From positions 124,001 to 188,000 of the forward strand of contig JQNW01000004.1 in the NCBI GenBank assembly GCA_000761475.1: 64,000 bases of DNA. Direction: 5' to 3'. Of the stretch, positions 48,673 to 57,888 are shown piece by piece. The position numbers and the translations under genes were made by a program. The stretch comes from Chromohalobacter israelensis (GTDB lineage Bacteria; Pseudomonadota; Gammaproteobacteria; Pseudomonadales; Halomonadaceae). The notes under the pieces were generated by a model, which ran no database searches, was not told the origin of the DNA, and was given only the letters and a program-made list of their open reading frames with translations. Each line of letters opens with the position of its first letter. The stretch's first letter is position 1.

Positions 48673-49401
48673 ATGAGCGAACATCAGGGACCGCATCTCG
48701 TCGTCCTCACAGGGGCAGGGATCAGCGCCGAAAGCGGCCTGAAGACGTTTCGCGACGGCGACGGGCTGTGGGAAAACCATCGCGTGCAGGATGTCGCCAC
48801 GCCCGAGGCCTTTGCCCGCGACCCCGAAACCGTGCTGCGCTTCTACGACGCGCGTCGCGAGCAGACGCGCCAGGCGACGCCCAACGCCGCGCATCGCGCG
48901 CTGGCCGAACTGGAGCAGGCCGGATTTCAGGTCAGCGTGATCACGCAGAACATCGACGACCTGCACGAGCGTGCGGGGTCCCGCGATGTCCTGCATCTGC
49001 ACGGCGAGATCCTCATGTCCCGCTCGAGCGCCGACCCCAACCTGCGTTATCCGGTGGGGCGCAAGGGCATCCGCCTGGGGGATCTATGCGACAAGGGCAG
49101 CCAGCTGCGGCCGGACGTGGTGTGGTTCGGCGAGCCGGTGCCGCGCTACGCCCAGGCATGCGAGATCGTCGCCGAGGCGGATCTGGTACTGGTGGTCGGC
49201 ACTTCGCTGGCGGTGATGCCGGCGGCGATGCTGCTCGATCAGGCTCCCATCGAGGCGCCGTGCCTGCTCGTCGACCCCCAGGCGGAATCGCTCGTGCCGC
49301 GTGGCGTGCGCGCCATTTCGCAGTTCGCGAGCCAGGGCGTACCGCCGCTGGTCGAGCATTGGCGCCAGGTCGGGGCGCTCTGGGTGCCGGACTGGGTCTG
49401 A
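48673..49401 (+). CDS. Sir2-family NAD-dependent protein deacylase lacking the zinc cysteines
   Basis: Sirtuin of 242 residues. NAD-binding GAGISAESGLKTFR, TQNIDDLHERAG and the catalytic-His segment HLHGE are all present. The usual four zinc cysteines between HLHGE and the next strand are absent; only one Cys occurs in that region (LCDKG). Such zinc-less sirtuins exist in some bacteria. It probably removes acyl groups from lysines, but substrate range is open. Confidence 0.88.
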   Translation: MSEHQGPHLVVLTGAGISAESGLKTFRDGDGLWENHRVQDVATPEAFARDPETVLRFYDARREQTRQATPNAAHRALAELEQAGFQVSVITQNIDDLHERAGSRDVLHLHGEILMSRSSADPNLRYPVGRKGIRLGDLCDKGSQLRPDVVWFGEPVPRYAQACEIVAEADLVLVVGTSLAVMPAAMLLDQAPIEAPCLLVDPQAESLVPRGVRAISQFASQGVPPLVEHWRQVGALWVPDWV

Positions 49402-49500
49402 GTGGAATACAATCGTCGCCCCGATTGCCAATACAAGCTTCAACACACCCTCGACACAACAAGGTGCTCGAGCACCGACGCGACACGCTAGGACACATAC

Positions 49501-50451
49501 ATGTCGATTTTCGAACGCATCAACCGCTTGTTTCCCGTCTGGGCCATCCTGCTGGCGGTCATCGCCGCCTTTGCGCCCGAGTTCTTCACCGGCCTGGCCG
49601 GTTACATCAAGACGCTGCTGGTGATCATCATGTTCGCCATGGGGCTGACCCTCACCAAGGAGGACTTCGTCCGGGTGGTGAAGACACCCAAGCCGATCGC
49701 GGTGGGCGTCTTGCTGCAGTTCCTGGTCATGCCGCTGGCGGCGCTGCTGGTCTCGCGGGTGCTGGGCCTGTCGCCCGAGCTGACCATCGGCATGGTGCTG
49801 GTCGGCGCCACGGCGGGCGGCACCTCGTCCAACGTGATGACCTGGCTGGCCGGCGGCCATGTGGCGCTGTCGGTGTCGATGACCATGGTCTCGACCCTGA
49901 TCTCGGTGGTCGCCACGCCGCTGATCACCTTGCTGCTGCTGGGCCAGAGCATCGACGTGCCGGTACTCGGCATGCTGCTGAGCATCGCCCAGCTGGTGGT
50001 CGCGCCCATCGTGCTGGGGGTGGTGATCCATCATCTGCTGGGCACGCATATCCAGCGCGTGGAGCCGGCGCTGGCGACGCTGGCCATGGCGGCCATCGTG
50101 CTGATCATCGCCATCGTGGTGGCGCTCAATGCCGGTCGCCTGAGCACCCTGGGGCCGGTCGTCGCGCTGGCGGTCATCGCCCACAACGGCATCGGCCTGG
50201 CCGCGGGCTACGGCCTGGCGCGGGCGCTGCGTTTCGACACGCGCACCGCGCGCACCATCGCCTTCGAGGTCGGTCTGCAGAACTCCGGGCTGGCGGTGAC
50301 CCTGGCGAACCAATTCTTCACCGCGACCTCGGCCTTGCCCGGAGCGCTGTTCTCAGTGTGGCACAACGTGTCCGGCTCGCTGCTGGCGGGGTACTGGAAG
50401 CGCCGCCATGTGTCGAACGCGCCGCCGGCGGCCTCGACGTCACGTGGATGA
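49501..50451 (+). CDS. BASS-family sodium:organic anion symporter
   Basis: Membrane protein of 316 residues with about ten helices in the bile acid:sodium symporter fold. Diagnostic segments are GATAGGTSSNVMTWLAGG at the first crossover and EVGLQNSGLAV at the second, where sodium and substrate bind. Bacterial members transport pantoate, pyruvate or other organic anions. It stands alone between the sirtuin and the DTW gene; a palindrome (50452-50467) right after its stop may be a terminator. Confidence 0.88.
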   Translation: MSIFERINRLFPVWAILLAVIAAFAPEFFTGLAGYIKTLLVIIMFAMGLTLTKEDFVRVVKTPKPIAVGVLLQFLVMPLAALLVSRVLGLSPELTIGMVLVGATAGGTSSNVMTWLAGGHVALSVSMTMVSTLISVVATPLITLLLLGQSIDVPVLGMLLSIAQLVVAPIVLGVVIHHLLGTHIQRVEPALATLAMAAIVLIIAIVVALNAGRLSTLGPVVALAVIAHNGIGLAAGYGLARALRFDTRTARTIAFEVGLQNSGLAVTLANQFFTATSALPGALFSVWHNVSGSLLAGYWKRRHVSNAPPAASTSRG

Positions 50452-50467
50452 ATGCCCGGCCGGGCAT
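50452..50467. terminator. Palindrome after the BASS gene
   Basis: A 16-base perfect palindrome (centre CCCGGCCGGG) starts at the stop codon of the BASS gene. Its first half is repeated once at 50474-50482. There is no T-run. Confidence 0.35.
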
Positions 50468-50506
50468 GCTAGAATGCCCGGCCTTCTCGACCCAGCCTGA
50501 TACCTC

Positions 50507-51250
50507 ATGCATGAATCCCACGATGCACCGGCCGATACCGCCACGCTGGTTCCCGATGAAGACGCGCCGCCGCGCAAGCCGTTCAACGCGCGTGGCAGCT
50601 TCGTCTCGCGTTGCCCGGAGTGCCGGCTGCCCAGGCTCAACTGCCTGTGCCCGTACCGTGTCACGGCCGAGAGCCGCGTGCGCTTCTGGCTGTTGACGCA
50701 CCCGCTCGAGCATTACAAGCCCACCAATACCGGCCGCTTGATCGGCGACATCCTGCCCGACACCCAGGTCTTCACCTGGTACCGCACCGAGCCGGACCCC
50801 CGACTGCTGGCGTTGCTCGATGACGCGCGCTTCGCGCCGTTCATCATCTTTCCCGACGATCAGGCCGACTACGCCGAGCGCGTGGTGGGACCCGACGCCG
50901 TCGAGGAGGCGCTCGCGGACTCACGCATTCCGGTGTTTCTCCTGCTCGACGGTACCTGGCGTCAGGCCCGGCGCATCTTCCGTCGCAGCCCCTACCTCGA
51001 CCGCCTGCCGGTGCTACCGCTCAAGACCCGGCGCCTGTCGCGCTATCGACTGCGCAAGGCGGCCTCCAGCGAGCATCTGTGCACCGCCGAGGTCGCCGTC
51101 GAGCTACTTCGCCTCAGCGGTGACCTCGATGCCTCGGGTGCACTCGACGACTACTTCGAAGTCTTCAACGAAAGCTACGCCTCCAGCCGTCGCCACCATC
51201 AGATCGAAGCCCCGACCGCCGCGATGCGGCGCTTGCTCGCTCGGCGCTAA
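50507..51250 (+). CDS. DTW-domain tRNA-uridine aminocarboxypropyltransferase
   Basis: Enzyme that adds the 3-amino-3-carboxypropyl group from SAM to uridine in tRNA (TapT/YfiP type), 247 residues. A zinc-ribbon-like CPECRLPRLNCLC is near residue 36; the family DTW motif appears as DGTWRQARR around residue 148. The alternative is the closely related YfiP subgroup with position specificity undetermined. It is the third tRNA-modification gene in this 6-kb stretch. Confidence 0.87.
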   Translation: MHESHDAPADTATLVPDEDAPPRKPFNARGSFVSRCPECRLPRLNCLCPYRVTAESRVRFWLLTHPLEHYKPTNTGRLIGDILPDTQVFTWYRTEPDPRLLALLDDARFAPFIIFPDDQADYAERVVGPDAVEEALADSRIPVFLLLDGTWRQARRIFRRSPYLDRLPVLPLKTRRLSRYRLRKAASSEHLCTAEVAVELLRLSGDLDASGALDDYFEVFNESYASSRRHHQIEAPTAAMRRLLARR

Positions 51251-51334
51251 CCGGTGCCATTGAAGGACGGCGCGTGGTCGGTTTCGCTTGGCGGCGTCTA
51301 GACTGGGAATATCGTCCCGATTCAGGAGAGCGAC

Positions 51335-52231
51335 GTGTCCTATCGCGTGTCCATGCAGGAGCCGACCGAGGCGAGCGTTCAGCGTATCGCCATCCAGCAG
51401 ATCGAACACGCCCAGGCGGCGCTACGCGATCGCGAGGCGGACCCGGTTACCGCCATTCATGCGTTGCGCCAGCGCTGCAAGAAGCTGCGGGCGCTGTTGC
51501 GCCTGGTGCGTCCGGCGCTGGGCGAAAAGCGCTACCGCCGGGAGAATCGGCGCTTTCGCGACCTGGCGCGTCGGGTGGCCGGGAACCGCGACGATCAGGT
51601 GCTCGTCGAGACGTTCGAGCACCTGATGAGCCTGCACGAGGCGGAACTCGACCGTCGTCGTTACACGGCGATTCGCCGCAAGCTGGTGGTGCGCCGTGAC
51701 GCTACGCTTGCGGGTGACGATACCCCGGACTGGGAGGGGTTGGCATCGGCGTTGTCCGAGGCGCGCGAGGCGGTCGCCGACTGGACGCTGGCAGCGCAGG
51801 GCTATGCTGCCGTGTCGGGCGGCTGGTCGGCCAGCTATGTCCAGGTCCGCGATGCGCTGGGCGAGGCACGGCGCCTGCCTTCCACCGCCACGCTGCACGA
51901 ATGGCGCAAGCGCGTGAAGTATCACCGGCATCAATGCGAGTTGCTGCGCCCGCTGTGGCCGGCCGCGTTCAAGATGCGCGCGCAACAGGCCCACCGGCTT
52001 TCCGACCTGCTGGGGGAGGACCACGACCTCGCGATGCTCGCCATCGCCCTCGACGCCGAGGACATGCAGCGCGTCGATTCCGCGCGACGCGAGGCCCTGC
52101 ATGAGCTCGTCGAACGCCGGCGGGAGGTCCTGCAGGGCAAGGCCGAGGCGCTCGGGCGTCGGCTGTTCGCGGAATCGCCGAAAGCACTGAACAAGCGCGT
52201 CGCACGCTACTGGAAGATCGCACGCGCCTGA
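51335..52231 (+). CDS. CHAD-domain protein
   Basis: A 298-residue all-helical, basic protein with the CHAD signature: repeated His/Arg/Lys-rich helices such as IHALRQRCKKLRALL and LHEWRKRVKYHRHQCELL. CHAD domains bind polyphosphate and are found on polyphosphate granules. No CYTH domain is fused and no polyphosphate kinase is nearby. A role in polyphosphate handling is therefore an inference from the domain only. Confidence 0.88.
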   Translation: MSYRVSMQEPTEASVQRIAIQQIEHAQAALRDREADPVTAIHALRQRCKKLRALLRLVRPALGEKRYRRENRRFRDLARRVAGNRDDQVLVETFEHLMSLHEAELDRRRYTAIRRKLVVRRDATLAGDDTPDWEGLASALSEAREAVADWTLAAQGYAAVSGGWSASYVQVRDALGEARRLPSTATLHEWRKRVKYHRHQCELLRPLWPAAFKMRAQQAHRLSDLLGEDHDLAMLAIALDAEDMQRVDSARREALHELVERRREVLQGKAEALGRRLFAESPKALNKRVARYWKIARA

Positions 52232-52355
52232 ACGGCGCGGCATGGCGAAGGCGTCGAAGGGAGATCGGTACCCGGACGTCGAGAATCGCGATTTGCCGTC
52301 TACTACCAAGGTCGGTAGGGTGCGCCCCTCACTCGATGACCGGAACCAAGACCAG

Positions 52356-53909
52356 ATGACTCAAGACAACACGAGTGCCATGCGCTCGGGAATTCGCTAT
52401 GGCGACCCGACGGTGCTGGGGCTGACGATTGGCTTTATCGTGTTATTCGTGGCGTTCTCGCTGACCGATCCCGAGGGCATGACGGCGGTGATCGGTGCCG
52501 GGTTCGCCTGGACGGCGAAGACGCTGGGCGCCTATTTCCAGCTGTTGCTGCTGCTGACCTTCCTGATCGCGGTGGGCGTGGCTGCCTCGCCGGCGGGCCG
52601 TGCGCGCATCGGTAACCGCGAGCGGCCGGACATGGGCACCTTCAAGTGGGTGTCGATCATCCTGTGCACCCTGCTGGCCGGGGGCGGTGTGTTCTTCGCC
52701 GCCGGTGAGCCGGTCTACCATTTCGTGGTCACGCCACCCGCGTTTTCCAGCGAGGCGAGTACGCCGGAGGCGGTATCCAACGCGCTGGCGCAGTCCTTCA
52801 TGCACTGGGGCTTTCTGGCCTGGGCGGTGCTCGGCACCCTGGCGGCCATCGTGCTGTCGCATCACCATTACGACCGTGGTCTGCCGCTGCAGCCGCGCAC
52901 CCTGCTGGCGCCGTTGCTGGGCGAGGCGCGCATGCGCGGCGTGTTCGGCGGCGTGGTGGACGCGGTCTGCGTCATCGCCGTGGTCGCCGGTACCGTGGGG
53001 CCCATCGGCTTTCTGGCGACCCAGATGAGCTTCGGCCTGCATACGCTGTTCGGCGTGGCTGAAGGCTATGGCACCCAGTTGATGATCCTCATCGTGCTGG
53101 GCGGGGTCTACGTGACGTCGGCAATCACCGGCATTGACCGAGGCATCCAGATCCTGAGCCGTTTCAACGTCATGCTAGCGTTGGTCATCGGCGCGGCGAT
53201 CCTGCTCTTCGGGCCGACGCAGTTCCTGTTCGATAGCTGGTTCCAGGGTTTCGGCACCTATGTGGGGTCGTTCTTCGAGATGGCCACCATGACCTCGCAG
53301 ACCGCACCGGATTGGTGGATGAAGTGGTGGACGGTGTTCTTCTTCGCCTGGTTCATCGGCTATGCGCCGTTGATGGCGATCTTCGTGGCGCGTATCTCGC
53401 GGGGCCGTACCATCCGCCAGATGATCGTCGCGGTGGCCGTGCTCGCGCCCGTGGCCACCTCGGTGTGGTTCACGCTATTGGGCGGTTCGGGGATCTTCTA
53501 CCAGATGAGCGGCGCCATCGATCTCAGCGAAGCGCTCAACAATTTCCAGTTCGATGTCGCCACGCTGACGGTGGCGCAGGCACTGCCGGGCGGAAAGCTG
53601 ATGGCGCTGGCGGTGCTGGTGCTGACGACGATCTTCGTGGCCACCACCGGTGATTCCATGAGCTATGCGATTTCCGTGGTCAACGCCGGTCATGACGAGC
53701 CGCAACCCGCGCTGCGCGCGTTCTGGGGCGTGGCCATGGCGTTGATGGCGGCGATCTTGCTGTACATGGGGGCAGGACAGATCAGCGTGTTGCAGCAGTT
53801 CATCGTGATCACGGCGATCCCGGTCTCGCTGGTGCTGCTGCCCTCGCTGTGGCTGGGACCGCGCGCCGCGCAGGCCATGGCCAGGCGTCAGGGGCTCGTC
53901 GCCTCGTAA
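52356..53909 (+). CDS. BCCT-family transporter, copy 1 (atypical aromatic box)
   Basis: Sodium- or proton-coupled betaine/choline/carnitine family transporter, 517 residues with twelve helices. The start at 52356 aligns with the start of copy 2. The helix-8 signature is WWTVFFFAWFIGYAP at 324-338. Compared with WTIFYWAWWxSW of BetP, the positions equivalent to Trp374 and Trp377 are Phe333 and Tyr336, so the aromatic cage for trimethylammonium groups is altered. GEPVYHF matches the family GVAEPLYH segment. A tandem paralogue follows, and an oxygenase operon with a betaine-type binding protein lies beyond it. Confidence 0.88.
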   Translation: MTQDNTSAMRSGIRYGDPTVLGLTIGFIVLFVAFSLTDPEGMTAVIGAGFAWTAKTLGAYFQLLLLLTFLIAVGVAASPAGRARIGNRERPDMGTFKWVSIILCTLLAGGGVFFAAGEPVYHFVVTPPAFSSEASTPEAVSNALAQSFMHWGFLAWAVLGTLAAIVLSHHHYDRGLPLQPRTLLAPLLGEARMRGVFGGVVDAVCVIAVVAGTVGPIGFLATQMSFGLHTLFGVAEGYGTQLMILIVLGGVYVTSAITGIDRGIQILSRFNVMLALVIGAAILLFGPTQFLFDSWFQGFGTYVGSFFEMATMTSQTAPDWWMKWWTVFFFAWFIGYAPLMAIFVARISRGRTIRQMIVAVAVLAPVATSVWFTLLGGSGIFYQMSGAIDLSEALNNFQFDVATLTVAQALPGGKLMALAVLVLTTIFVATTGDSMSYAISVVNAGHDEPQPALRAFWGVAMALMAAILLYMGAGQISVLQQFIVITAIPVSLVLLPSLWLGPRAAQAMARRQGLVAS

Positions 53910-53942
53910 TCGACGGCGATGCCGTGCATGTCTTGCATGCAA

Positions 53943-53980
53943 AGCGCCCCGGCATATCGCATGCCGGGGCGCTTGTCGTT
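53943..53980 (+). terminator. Terminator hairpin after BCCT copy 1
   Basis: Arms AGCGCCCCGGCAT/ATGCCGGGGCGCT with a five-base loop are followed by TTGTCGTT. The same hairpin follows copy 2, so it was duplicated with the gene. Confidence 0.8.
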
Positions 53981-54177
53981 GGGCGCAGGGTTTTACTCGC
54001 TGGCCCCGGCCATTCGTCGATCATCTGAGTGGGTGATGCGAACGATGTGAATGGCACATGATCGACGACTTTGTCTTCTTTTGCGGTGCGGGGCGTGCCC
54101 GAAGTTGAAATTTCGATTTGCCGTGTTCGACGAAGGTCGGTAGTGTGCGCGCCTCACGCGACGATCGGAACTGGACA

Positions 54178-55734
54178 TTGACGACTCAAAACGAGGCGAG
54201 CGCCACGCGCTCGGGCACGCATTTTGGCGACCCGACGGTGATGGGGCTGTCGATCGGCTTCATCATCCTTTTTGTGGCGTTTTCGTTGATCGACGCCGAC
54301 GCAATGACCGCGGCGATCAGCGTGGGGTTCGCCTGGACGACGAAGAATCTGGGGGCCTATTTCCAACTGCTGCTGCTGTTGAACTTGTTCATCGCCGTGG
54401 GCGTGGCGGTATCGCCTGCGGCGCGCGCGCGCATCGGCGATCGGCAACGCCCGGACATGGGCACCTTCAAGTGGGTGTCGATCATCTTGTGCACGCTGCT
54501 GGGCGGAGGCGGTGTCTTCTTTGCTGCCGGCGAACCTATCTACCATTTCGTGGTCACGCCGCCGGCATTTTCCAGTGAGCCAGGTACGCCGGCAGCCGTG
54601 CCCAATGCGCTGGCACAGTCCTTCATGCACTGGGGGTTTCATGCCTGGGCGGTGCTCGGCACCCTGGCGGCCATCGTGCTGTCGCATCACCATTACGACC
54701 GTGGTCTGCCGCTGCAGCCGCGCACCCTGCTGGCGCCGTTGCTGGGCGAGGCGCGCATGCGCGGCGTGTTCGGCGGCGTGGTGGACGCGGTCTGCGTCAT
54801 CGCCGTGGTCGCCGGTACCGTGGGGCCCATCGGCTTTCTGGCGACCCAGATGAGCTTCGGCCTGCATACGCTGTTCGGCGTGGCCGAGGGCTACGGCACG
54901 CAACTGGTGATCCTGCTCGTGCTGGGCGGTGTCTATGTGACCTCGGCGATCACCGGGGTCGACCGGGGCATCCAGATGCTGAGCCGTTTCAATGTCATGC
55001 TGGCATTGGCGATCGGCGCCACCATCCTGCTTCTGGGGCCGACGCAGTTCCTGTTCGATAGCTGGTTCCAGGGGTTCGGCACCTATCTGGGATCGTTCTT
55101 CGAGATGGCCACCATGACCTCGCAGACCGCGCCGGACTGGTGGATGAAGTGGTGGACGGTATTCTTCTTCGCCTGGTTCATCGGCTATGCGCCATTGATG
55201 GCGATCTTCGTGGCGCGTATCTCGCGAGGGCGTACCATTCGTCAGCTGGTCGTCGCCGTGGCCTTGCTCGCTCCCGTGGCCACCTCGTTGTGGTTCACGC
55301 TGCTGGGCGGCTCGGGCATCTTCTACCAGATGAGCGGTGCCATCGATCTCGGCGAGGCGCTCAACGACTTCCAGTTCGATGTCGCCACGCTGGCGGTGGC
55401 GCAGGCACTGCCGGGCGGTAAATTGATGGCGCTGGCGGTGCTGGTGCTGACCACGATCTTCGTGGCCACCACCGGCGACTCCATGAGCTACGCGGTTTCC
55501 GTGGTCAATGCCGGGCACGACGACCCCCAGCCGGCGCTGCGCGCATTCTGGGGCGTGGCCATGGCGTTGATGGCGGCGGTTCTACTCTACATGGGGGCCG
55601 GGCAGATCGGCGTGCTGCAGCAATTCATCGTGATCACGGCGTTCCCCGTGTCGCTGGTGCTGCTGCCCACGCTATGGCTGGGGCCGCGCGCCGCGCAGGC
55701 CATGGCCAGGCGTCAGGGAATCGTCACCTCGTAA
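54178..55734 (+). CDS. BCCT-family transporter, copy 2 (tandem duplicate)
   Basis: Paralogue of the preceding gene, 518 residues, very similar along its whole length and with the same altered helix-8 signature. The start is probably the TTG at 54178, which aligns with the ATG of copy 1. The upstream sequence (AAGGTCGGTAG with nearby bases at 54132) and the downstream hairpin are also duplicated. A 242-base tract (54643-54884) is identical to copy 1 while both flanks have many synonymous differences. Different N-terminal residues and promoter could give the two copies different regulation. Confidence 0.87.
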   Translation: MTTQNEASATRSGTHFGDPTVMGLSIGFIILFVAFSLIDADAMTAAISVGFAWTTKNLGAYFQLLLLLNLFIAVGVAVSPAARARIGDRQRPDMGTFKWVSIILCTLLGGGGVFFAAGEPIYHFVVTPPAFSSEPGTPAAVPNALAQSFMHWGFHAWAVLGTLAAIVLSHHHYDRGLPLQPRTLLAPLLGEARMRGVFGGVVDAVCVIAVVAGTVGPIGFLATQMSFGLHTLFGVAEGYGTQLVILLVLGGVYVTSAITGVDRGIQMLSRFNVMLALAIGATILLLGPTQFLFDSWFQGFGTYLGSFFEMATMTSQTAPDWWMKWWTVFFFAWFIGYAPLMAIFVARISRGRTIRQLVVAVALLAPVATSLWFTLLGGSGIFYQMSGAIDLGEALNDFQFDVATLAVAQALPGGKLMALAVLVLTTIFVATTGDSMSYAVSVVNAGHDDPQPALRAFWGVAMALMAAVLLYMGAGQIGVLQQFIVITAFPVSLVLLPTLWLGPRAAQAMARRQGIVTS

Positions 55735-55759
55735 TCGACGGCGATGCCTTGCATGCAAA

Positions 55760-55797
55760 AGCGCCCCGGCATATCGCATGCCGGGGCGCTTGTCGTT
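55760..55797 (+). terminator. Terminator hairpin after BCCT copy 2
   Basis: Same hairpin as at 53943 (GCGCCCCGGCAT/ATGCCGGGGCGC), here between convergent BCCT copy 2 and the binding-protein gene. Confidence 0.8.
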
Positions 55798-55855
55798 GCG
55801 GACGAGGCCCCATTTGGATCAGGCCTCGTGTGGATCGGACGCGGTGACTGGCAGG

Positions 55856-56716
55856 TCATTCGCCGGCGGCGAGCCACTCGTCGATGAGGTCCTGGTTGTC
55901 CTCGATCCAGGTCTCGGCCCCTTCCACCGGGTCGCCGGCCTGTTCGATCTCGGCCATCAGGCCGCCCAGGCTGTCATCGTCCATGTGCCAGGCGTTGAGC
56001 ACCTCGGTGAGCCAGGGATCGTCCTCGGTGAAGCCCGGGCGCGAGAACCAGTAGATGGTTTCGTTGTCGCCGTAGACGTTCTTGGGATCCTCGAGGTACT
56101 TGAGGTCGTACTCGGCAAAGGCCCAGTGCGGGCTCCACAGCGTCACGACGATCGGCTCTTCCTGCTGGTAGGCCGCATCCAGCGCGGCCATCATCGCCGG
56201 CCCGGAGCTGTTGACCTGTTCCATGGGGAGGTCGTACGCGTCGATGGCCTCGTCGGTCAGACCGGCGATCGCCGAGCCGGAGTCGATGCCCAGAATGCTG
56301 GGGCTGCCCTGGTAGCCGTATTCCTCGGCTTGCTCCTTGAGTTCGGGAATGGTGTCGATGTCGGCATAGCTCGGCACCACCAGGCCTAGCCCGGTGCCTT
56401 CGTACCAGGCGCCGTTGATTTCGAGCTGATCCTTGTAGGGCTCGAGATAGCGCGCATCGGTGTTGGGGAGCCAGATTTCGAGCGAGATGTCGAAGTCGCT
56501 GTTGGCAAGGCCGCTGTAGAGGGCGTTCTTGCTGACATCGGAGAGTTCGACATCGTAGTCGTACCGATTCTCGAGGATGAGCTTCCACATGTTGGCGACC
56601 GCGATGTTCTCGGCCCAGTTGTTGGTGCCGATCACCAGCGTCTTGTCCTCGGCTTGGGCGGTCGTGGCGGCCGTGAAGATTGCCGCGGCGGCCAGGGAGC
56701 ACAAAGTCGTTTTCAT
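55856..56716 (-). CDS. Orphan glycine-betaine/proline-type ABC substrate-binding protein
   Basis: Periplasmic binding protein of the OpuAC/ProX family, 286 residues, with a signal peptide cleaved after about residue 22 (TTAQA). Aromatic ligand-binding segments are visible: TNNWAEN (Trp34), EIWLPN and LWSPHWAFAEYDLKYLEDPK, the last strongly like ProX. No permease or ATPase gene is in the window, so it must use components encoded elsewhere or act as a scavenger. It is the last gene of the oxygenase operon, 123 bases after the preceding gene, which ties that operon to a betaine-like ligand. Confidence 0.9.
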   Translation of the reverse strand: MKTTLCSLAAAAIFTAATTAQAEDKTLVIGTNNWAENIAVANMWKLILENRYDYDVELSDVSKNALYSGLANSDFDISLEIWLPNTDARYLEPYKDQLEINGAWYEGTGLGLVVPSYADIDTIPELKEQAEEYGYQGSPSILGIDSGSAIAGLTDEAIDAYDLPMEQVNSSGPAMMAALDAAYQQEEPIVVTLWSPHWAFAEYDLKYLEDPKNVYGDNETIYWFSRPGFTEDDPWLTEVLNAWHMDDDSLGGLMAEIEQAGDPVEGAETWIEDNQDLIDEWLAAGE

Positions 56717-56839
56717 GTTGTCATTCCTCGTTGGGTGGTGGGAAAAGCAAGCGTCTATACAGCATGGCCCGGTCAGGGTGGCGACGTTGTCGTCGCATCG
56801 TTCGGTCGCCGAGGGACGTCCGGCGGTGCCGATTCCGTG

Positions 56840-57853
56840 TCAGTCTCGTGCAGCGGGGGCGCGTTCCAGCCCCTGGAATTCGACGAAGGCCTGCATGCGC
56901 TGCCATAGCCGGTCGCCGTAGACATAGCCGCCGTCGCCATCGGCGTCCGGGGCCTCGATGGTGGCCTCGACCGCGGGCTCGAAGAAAAACGGAATCGAGT
57001 GTCGCGACCGTGTGCCGCCGACGATGCGGTGTTCCGTGGCCTGGATCCGCCCGCCGGACCAGTCCGACAGCAGGCGACCGAAATTGACCACCAGGGCATT
57101 GTCGCGCGGTGCGACGTCTTCCCAGCCGCCGTCGGGCGTTTGCACTTGCAGGCCGCCGACGCGGTCCTGCCAGAGCAGGGTGATGAAGCCGTTGTCGCAA
57201 TGCGGCACGCCGACCATCCAGCGCCGTGCATCGCCCTGGCCATCGACGGCCGGCATGCTGGCCAGTGTCTCGGCGGGACGCTCGGGATAATGAATCAAGC
57301 GTAGCGTTGAATTGCCGTTTTCGAAGGGCTGCATGAGCGTGTTGCTCGGGATGCCGAGGCCTTCGGCCAGCGCTGCGGCGATCACGCCGCCCAGGGATTC
57401 CATCGCCATGTAATAGGCGGCGACATCGTCCGACCAGCCCGGCAGGGACGCTGCCGGCGGCTGGGGCGTGGGCTCGCGCAGCGGGTCGCCGCTCGCCGTG
57501 TCGGCGCGATCGGGATGAGCGACATCCGCGCCGAGATCGATGCCTTCCTTCCAGGTCGGGTCCTCGTTCTGCGGCGGGAAATAGCCGCGATAGACATTGT
57601 GGTTGGCCGGTTCGAACTTGTGCCGCGCCAGGCGTTGCTTGGCGGCGGCATCGAGCTCGAAAAAGCGCAGCAGCCGTGCATGGATGTCGTCGGGCAGAGC
57701 CAGTTGCCCCGGCGCGATGCCCACGGTCATGAAGCCGGAACGGCAGGCGGCATCGACGATGGCCGCGACGCTATCGGCGTGCGCGGGATCGTCGCCGTCG
57801 GCGCCTTCGAGAAGTGGCGTGAGATCGATATGCGGGATCGATGTCTGGGTCAT
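56840..57853 (-). CDS. Isopenicillin-N-synthase-like 2-oxoglutarate/Fe(II) oxygenase
   Basis: Non-haem iron oxygenase of 337 residues with an N-terminal DIOX_N part (IPHIDLTPLL) and a C-terminal jellyroll. The iron triad is His218, Asp220 and His275; the 2-oxoglutarate-binding pair is Arg284 and Ser286 (RHSIPFF). The family includes bacterial hydroxylases of amino acids and small metabolites; the substrate here is unknown. It starts 35 bases after the DddP-like gene and shares its strand and probably its transcript. Confidence 0.88.
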   Translation of the reverse strand: MTQTSIPHIDLTPLLEGADGDDPAHADSVAAIVDAACRSGFMTVGIAPGQLALPDDIHARLLRFFELDAAAKQRLARHKFEPANHNVYRGYFPPQNEDPTWKEGIDLGADVAHPDRADTASGDPLREPTPQPPAASLPGWSDDVAAYYMAMESLGGVIAAALAEGLGIPSNTLMQPFENGNSTLRLIHYPERPAETLASMPAVDGQGDARRWMVGVPHCDNGFITLLWQDRVGGLQVQTPDGGWEDVAPRDNALVVNFGRLLSDWSGGRIQATEHRIVGGTRSRHSIPFFFEPAVEATIEAPDADGDGGYVYGDRLWQRMQAFVEFQGLERAPAARD

Positions 57854-57888
57854 GGCGTTCGCTTCTGTCAGGATGAGACGACTGGCCC

